This document shows, piece after piece, positions 9,591 to 13,166 of a stretch of 13,166 nucleotides of DNA. The notes beneath the pieces were generated by a model. It had not been told where the DNA came from. It was given only the letters and a program-made list of their open reading frames with translations, and did no database searches. The translations under genes were made by a program, and so were the position numbers. This DNA comes from Basidiobolus heterosporus B8920 (Eukaryota > Basidiobolomycota > Basidiobolomycetes > Basidiobolales > Basidiobolaceae), in the NCBI GenBank assembly GCA_000697455.1, contig JNET01030173.1:1-13166 (forward strand), written 5' to 3'. Positions within the stretch are counted from its first letter, which is position 1. Every line of letters begins with the position of its first letter.

Positions 9591-11527
9591 ATGCCCTCCT
9601 TGTTAGCCATTCTTTTGATTGTGAACTCAAGTAGAGGTCACCACTTTGTATTTAGATATCCTAAGAATCCCGTGTCCCATGCAGAGGCCCACCAAGACTT
9701 CGGGGAGAATCTCCAAGGAAGTTTTAAACGTCTTTCGGTCAGCAACCCTGATCTTTCCGAAGCCAGACGAAACTGGTTAGCAGAGAATCTATTTGGTTAC
9801 GAACCGCATCTACTCGCAGATATATTATCCCCCAAAGCGTCCTTGTGTGATTCTCGTTTTCAACTTACCATCGATGGGCTTACCTTTGTTGGCCATCCAA
9901 CCTTAATCATCCGGAATCTGTCAAAACGTAACGAGACTCATTGTGACAACGGTAACCACCAGCAATCCAAAAACACTTCAAGCTCTCCTGAATATTCACC
10001 AGGTAGCGAGAAACAAGGTAATGCCAACGCCCCCGTTTCACAAGTAACTATGTTCCATCTTGTTTTTGTCATGGAACCACCAGCCCTGGAGCTAAACAGA
10101 GAGGTCGAAGATTTGTACAACCATGTCATCACCAAATTCACAGCAGCTCTGAGATACGAGCAAATTCGTTGCGGGTATGTCCGTCAAGAAGCGGACCGGA
10201 TCATGGCACTGACCGACGAAGCCGGAACAAACAGTAAGTGTTTCGAATGAATTCAAGGAACCATGCCAAGATGTAACCTGAATTTGGAAATGGTTTAGTT
10301 GAGTTCGGGTACGACGAGTTGATGGGCAGAGTGTTGGCTCAGAGCTCTCTAGCACGCGATATTGCTCGAATCTACTACGCAGTCAAAACCAAGTCGGTTG
10401 CACAAGTTGAGGTGAACAACTACATCAGTCTGTCCTTGCAGATTCCGCCGTACTTGCCAAAAGCATCCCCGAATTTTCTGGAGGAGGAAGACACGGAGAG
10501 TACAGAGTATCAGTACGAGCATTACCCAGTGCTGAGGCCCTACCATACATTATTACTTCTAGAAAACGCTGAGCAGTTGGTAAGTGAGATACCATTTGAT
10601 TCTTCGCCTACACTGATCCAATTCATCAAAGCCCTGACTCCCACCAAAAGGTAAGCCAGATCAGCCCCCGACCACGAAACCCCCAACTAATCCATAACTA
10701 GTCTTGCCGAGCTACACGAAGTCATTGATTGCTCTCTAGCCCAGATATATCGCTTGGCTGCTCACCTCATCTATTGGAGAAAAGCCAAGCTAATCGATGC
10801 CATCAGCATTCGAAATGTCTACGTTATTCCACCCCGTGCGAATTTCAGCAAGTAAGTGTGATGCAGTGGAGTATTGTACGAGAGGATCGTTGAAGCTCAT
10901 CTCTTTGATTCTCAAGCATCGCAACCATTGCCGAACAATTTCAGGTGGATTTCCCTCAGTTGGATCTGTTCACACTGATGTCTACATTCTCTACGCCAAA
11001 AGCCTATTCATCGATCATCCCAAGCAAAGAGCAGAGATCGATGTACATAGAAGCATTGGTTTATCTACTCAAACAGGGTCTGGTGATCCAGCTACATACG
11101 TACATATATCTGATGATTCCCAAGCATATAAAGCTTGGCTATAACGTGGAGGAGCTCGAAGAACTCCAACACGACATGAGCACGGAGCTAGTTGCTTCCT
11201 CGACATATTCTTTGATTTCTGGCTCTGAGCAAGCCACCGATGTGGAGAGAGATTGGCTGAAGAGGCTGGCGTCCTCACAGCCCAGAGAAGTGGCTTCTCT
11301 TTTTCAAAGGTAAGTGAAGCCATCACCGATATTCCCGACAAGTTAGAAACTAACCAACGGAAAATTTTGAATTACTTGAACCATTCCCGTACACTAGATT
11401 AACTCAGTACTTTGATGGCAAGCATCATGTGGAGGAGATTATGTACCGAGAAAATTTATCTCGGAAAGAATTTAAATTGATTTTAAACAGATATCAAGAA
11501 TATCTAGTGACAGTCTTGCATCCTTGA
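9591..11527 (+). CDS. NPRL3: NPRL3/Npr3, subunit of the GATOR1 (SEACIT) complex, 5 exons, 555 aa
   Basis: Exons 9591-10233, 10299-10650, 10702-10851, 10917-11309 and 11398-11527 join in phase to 555 aa, close to human NPRL3 (569 aa). The N-terminus LLAILLIVNSSRGHHFVFRYP is the typical opening of the family's longin-type domain. Further conserved blocks are RRNWLAENLFGYEPHLLADI, FHLVFVMEPP, an arginine/serine-rich ALRYEQIRCGYV helix, and HPVLRPYHTLLLLE-type text (here YPVLRPYHTLLLLENAEQL). Next comes a winged-helix part (LAELHEVIDCSLAQIYRLAA, then YWRKAKLIDAI) and a C-terminal FDGKHHVEEIMYRENLSRKE domain. With Npr2/NPRL2 and Iml1/DEPDC5 it forms a GTPase-activating complex for Gtr1/RagA at the vacuole or lysosome that turns TORC1 off when amino acids are scarce. 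The start directly precedes the conserved N-terminal strand. The exon-4 acceptor is CAAG rather than C/TAG. A low-complexity insert with QQSKNTSSSPEYSPGSEKQ separates two longin-domain strands and is probably a disordered loop. Confidence 0.95.
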
Positions 11528-11574
11528 ACCTAGCCACCGCATTCAGTACATAAACGAATCTATTTAATCATGTA

Positions 11575-11580
11575 AATAAA
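11575..11580 (+). terminator. Poly(A) signal of NPRL3
   Basis: AATAAA lies 47 bases past the NPRL3 stop codon in an A/T-rich setting. Confidence 0.7.
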
Positions 11581-11643
11581 GGGCTTTGTTAGCGCACTTG
11601 TGTCCTTCTATTTAGGGGAAGAGTTGGAGTTTGGGCTAGGATT

Positions 11644-11672
11644 GGGGTTAGGGTTAGGGGGAGGGGTAGGGG
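11644..11672 (+). repeat. G-rich telomere-like tract with G-quadruplex potential
   Basis: Five runs of three to five G lie within 29 bases, with loops of one to three bases. The left part contains two TTAGGG units (11648-11659) and the right part shifts to GAGGGG and TAGGGG. The tract lies 64 bases past the NPRL3 poly(A) signal and 10 bases past the stop of the converging metalloprotease gene, whose transcript would carry the C-rich strand. Confidence 0.8.
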
Positions 11673-11682
11673 TAGAGTTATT

Positions 11683-13086
11683 TCACCACAATAGAAACTG
11701 CTCCTGTTCTGGGCTTGATTCGAGTTGAGCTTCATTCGAGACACGTTGTCCGTTGCCCCAGCGTGGAAGAAGCTCAGATAACGGCTTGGGATTCGGGTTA
11801 ATTGTGTATCCCAGGGTTTCTAAAATTCCAAGCAGTTGTGGGCCAATCGGAGAATATTCGTTTAACCTGATCCTGTTGAGCTTGGATTGTATTGAGCCAG
11901 GCCCATTCTTGTACTTCATCACAAAGTCAGGTGAGTTTAGATTACTCTGGTAATCCAGGTGACAGAGCGAACTCCCCTGAGTGAATCTACGGATCGATGT
12001 CTCTAGAAAGATCATGTCTTGAGGGCCTTTAGCGTTCTTAGGCAGAAATGCAATGGCCCGAGGTTTCGTGCCAGCCCTCAATAGATCTTTGGGGAGCTTT
12101 GATTCGACCGAATCCTGGAACTTTCTGAAGATCCCCGATCTCGAGGAGGCGAATTTGTACCGTTGAGAGCGTAGCGTCTCACTCATCCGGTCGGCAATTT
12201 TTGTTAACATATTCATGGTCGGTACCTCCACCAGGTACTGGTCAAAGGCATTCTCGGTGAAGCCGACAAACTTGGTCCGGCCATTTCTCAAATTGGAGAA
12301 GTTAGGCCTCGGTGTCAAGCCAACTCCAAAGTAGTTGTTCCATTGAGTGGTGAAGCCTAAGCCATGGATTAATTCATGAAGAATGGTAGAGAGAAAATCA
12401 TACTCTCCTCTCCTAATAGGCTTTCGGTCCTGAACGGAATGGTTAATGTGAGAACATTTAGTTGTGAGAAGCTTAGAGTTCTTCCTTACCACCTGGAACC
12501 AGAATCTTGCTTCGGAATTGAATGTGGCCTGGATATCCAATTCGCTAAACCGTGGGGAATCTGTCAAGTTCATCTGCTTCACCAGTCCTTGTGGATACAT
12601 TCGTCTCTTTTCATCGGTTCCTCGCAGTCTAATACTTCGGGCTGGACCAGCATAGCCTACAAATTTACATTAGTCTTTCAAAGGTTACTTAAAGAACATC
12701 TTTTTCTTCGTACCTAGCAACGATGAACGACACCATCCCATGTCCCGACAATAATTTACGTATGAAGCTTTGACATTCACGGAGCGCTTGAACTCAATCA
12801 CATTACCCAAGATATCAAAGGCTATTTGAAATGTAGCCTTTGCCTTGTCACAAGTTGATGCGCTCTCAGTACACTTGAAGGAGGCTAATCTCATGGCCGG
12901 TCGTTCTTGCCTGAGATTATTGGTATTTTCGTCAGAGGAATCGCCACAATCCACGGGAATAATATCGCTAGAATCTAACAAGTTTGGATGCTCATAGCAT
13001 AAACCCTCTGGCTCCACATCTTCTAATGGAACTCCTGATATCAGCTTTACCAATAAAACACATGTAATTAGGAGAACTTTGTACAT
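11683..13086 (-). CDS. Predicted secreted HExxH metalloprotease-like protein, 2 exons, 448 aa
   Basis: Exons 13086-12714 and 12656-11683 join in phase around a 57-nt intron. ATG 13086 is chosen because it opens a clear signal peptide (MYKVLLITCVLLVKLISGVP). An in-frame ATG 18 codons upstream would put telomere-like DNA into the coding region. The mature part is rich in N/S and has cysteine pairs near the N-terminus (KCTESASTCDKAK, YCRDMGWC). The sequence STILHELIHGLGF (HELIH 218-222) is the zinc-binding HExxH of zincin proteases; H218 and H222 would bind zinc and E219 would act as base. The metzincin form HExxHxxGxxH is not complete: position 11 is threonine. Similar HE-x-x-HGLGF-x-x-W proteins occur, as I recall, as uncharacterised secreted fungal proteins. 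Export to cell wall or medium is inferred; the substrate is unknown. A Q/E-rich tail ends EQEQFLLW. Gluzincin-type activity with a distant third ligand, or a non-catalytic role, are both open. Confidence 0.82.
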
Positions 13087-13113
13087 GGGGTTAGGATTTA
13101 GGGTTATGTTGGG
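13087..13113 (+). repeat. Degenerate telomere-like repeat next to a start codon
   Basis: On the plus strand this stretch has GGGG-TTAGG-A-TTTAGGG-TTATG-TTGGG. On the coding strand it is an ACCCTAA-rich leader that touches the ATG of the metalloprotease gene. AACCCTAA boxes are known promoter elements (telo-boxes, bound by Tbf1-like or Myb-type factors) in yeasts and plants. Whether this one is regulatory is inference. Confidence 0.6.
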
Positions 13114-13166
13114 ATGGACCAGCATCGACGAATCTGGCACCCATTCAGATTATATTCGAAATCACT
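13114..13166. promoter_or_regulatory. Partial upstream region of the metalloprotease gene
   Basis: The last 53 bases lie upstream of the minus-strand metalloprotease gene. No further coding feature or clear TATA box is visible before the window ends. Confidence 0.3.

Noticed and set aside
11753-12717. Plus-strand frames opposite the metalloprotease gene
   Set aside because: The minus strand has a 305-codon exon with HELIHGLGF and a signal peptide exon; the plus frames are shadows.

Overview
The window is nuclear DNA of an intron-rich fungus. Six protein-coding genes can be read, and about 40 short introns (mostly 42-76 nt, a few of 100-190 nt) have to be removed to read them. Introns have GT...AG ends, and many carry a CTAAC/CTAAT-type branch site shortly before the acceptor. 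Ubiquitin is of the fungal type (E-S-S at 18-20, Q28). The genome keeps a RAD51D orthologue and a CCDC6 orthologue, which many Dikarya lack. This, with the intron density, suggests an early-diverging fungus, but the lineage cannot be fixed from this window.

Layout: 1-325 is a minus-strand fragment of an unidentified gene. It ends at a perfect 19-bp Tn5/Nextera mosaic end (326-344), so the left edge is probably a library or assembly chimera. Then follow: ubiquitin-ribosomal protein eL40 fusion (+, 431-817); CCDC6-like coiled-coil protein (-, 1135-2875, 8 exons); a large unrecognised helical-repeat protein of about 1,200 aa (+, 2953-7775, 21 exons); RAD51D-type recombinase paralogue (-, 7921-9391, 9 exons, 331 aa); NPRL3/Npr3 subunit of GATOR1/SEACIT (+, 9591-11527, 5 exons, 555 aa); and a predicted secreted HExxH zinc-metalloprotease-like protein (-, 11683-13086, 2 exons, 448 aa).

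The genes strictly alternate in strand. There are two compact head-to-head promoters (77 bp and 199 bp) and three tail-to-tail junctions. In one of these a 15-bp palindrome supplies a poly(A) signal to both strands. Short TTAGGG telomere-type repeats lie in two introns, in one 3' junction that also has G-quadruplex potential, and directly against the start codon of the metalloprotease gene.

No operon-like system, mobile element, virus-like element, RNA gene or CRISPR array was seen. The most novel content is the unassigned helical-repeat protein beside RAD51D, and the secreted HExxH protein that lacks the usual third histidine ligand. All exon models were made by eye from reading frame, splice consensus and remembered protein families; no search was run.
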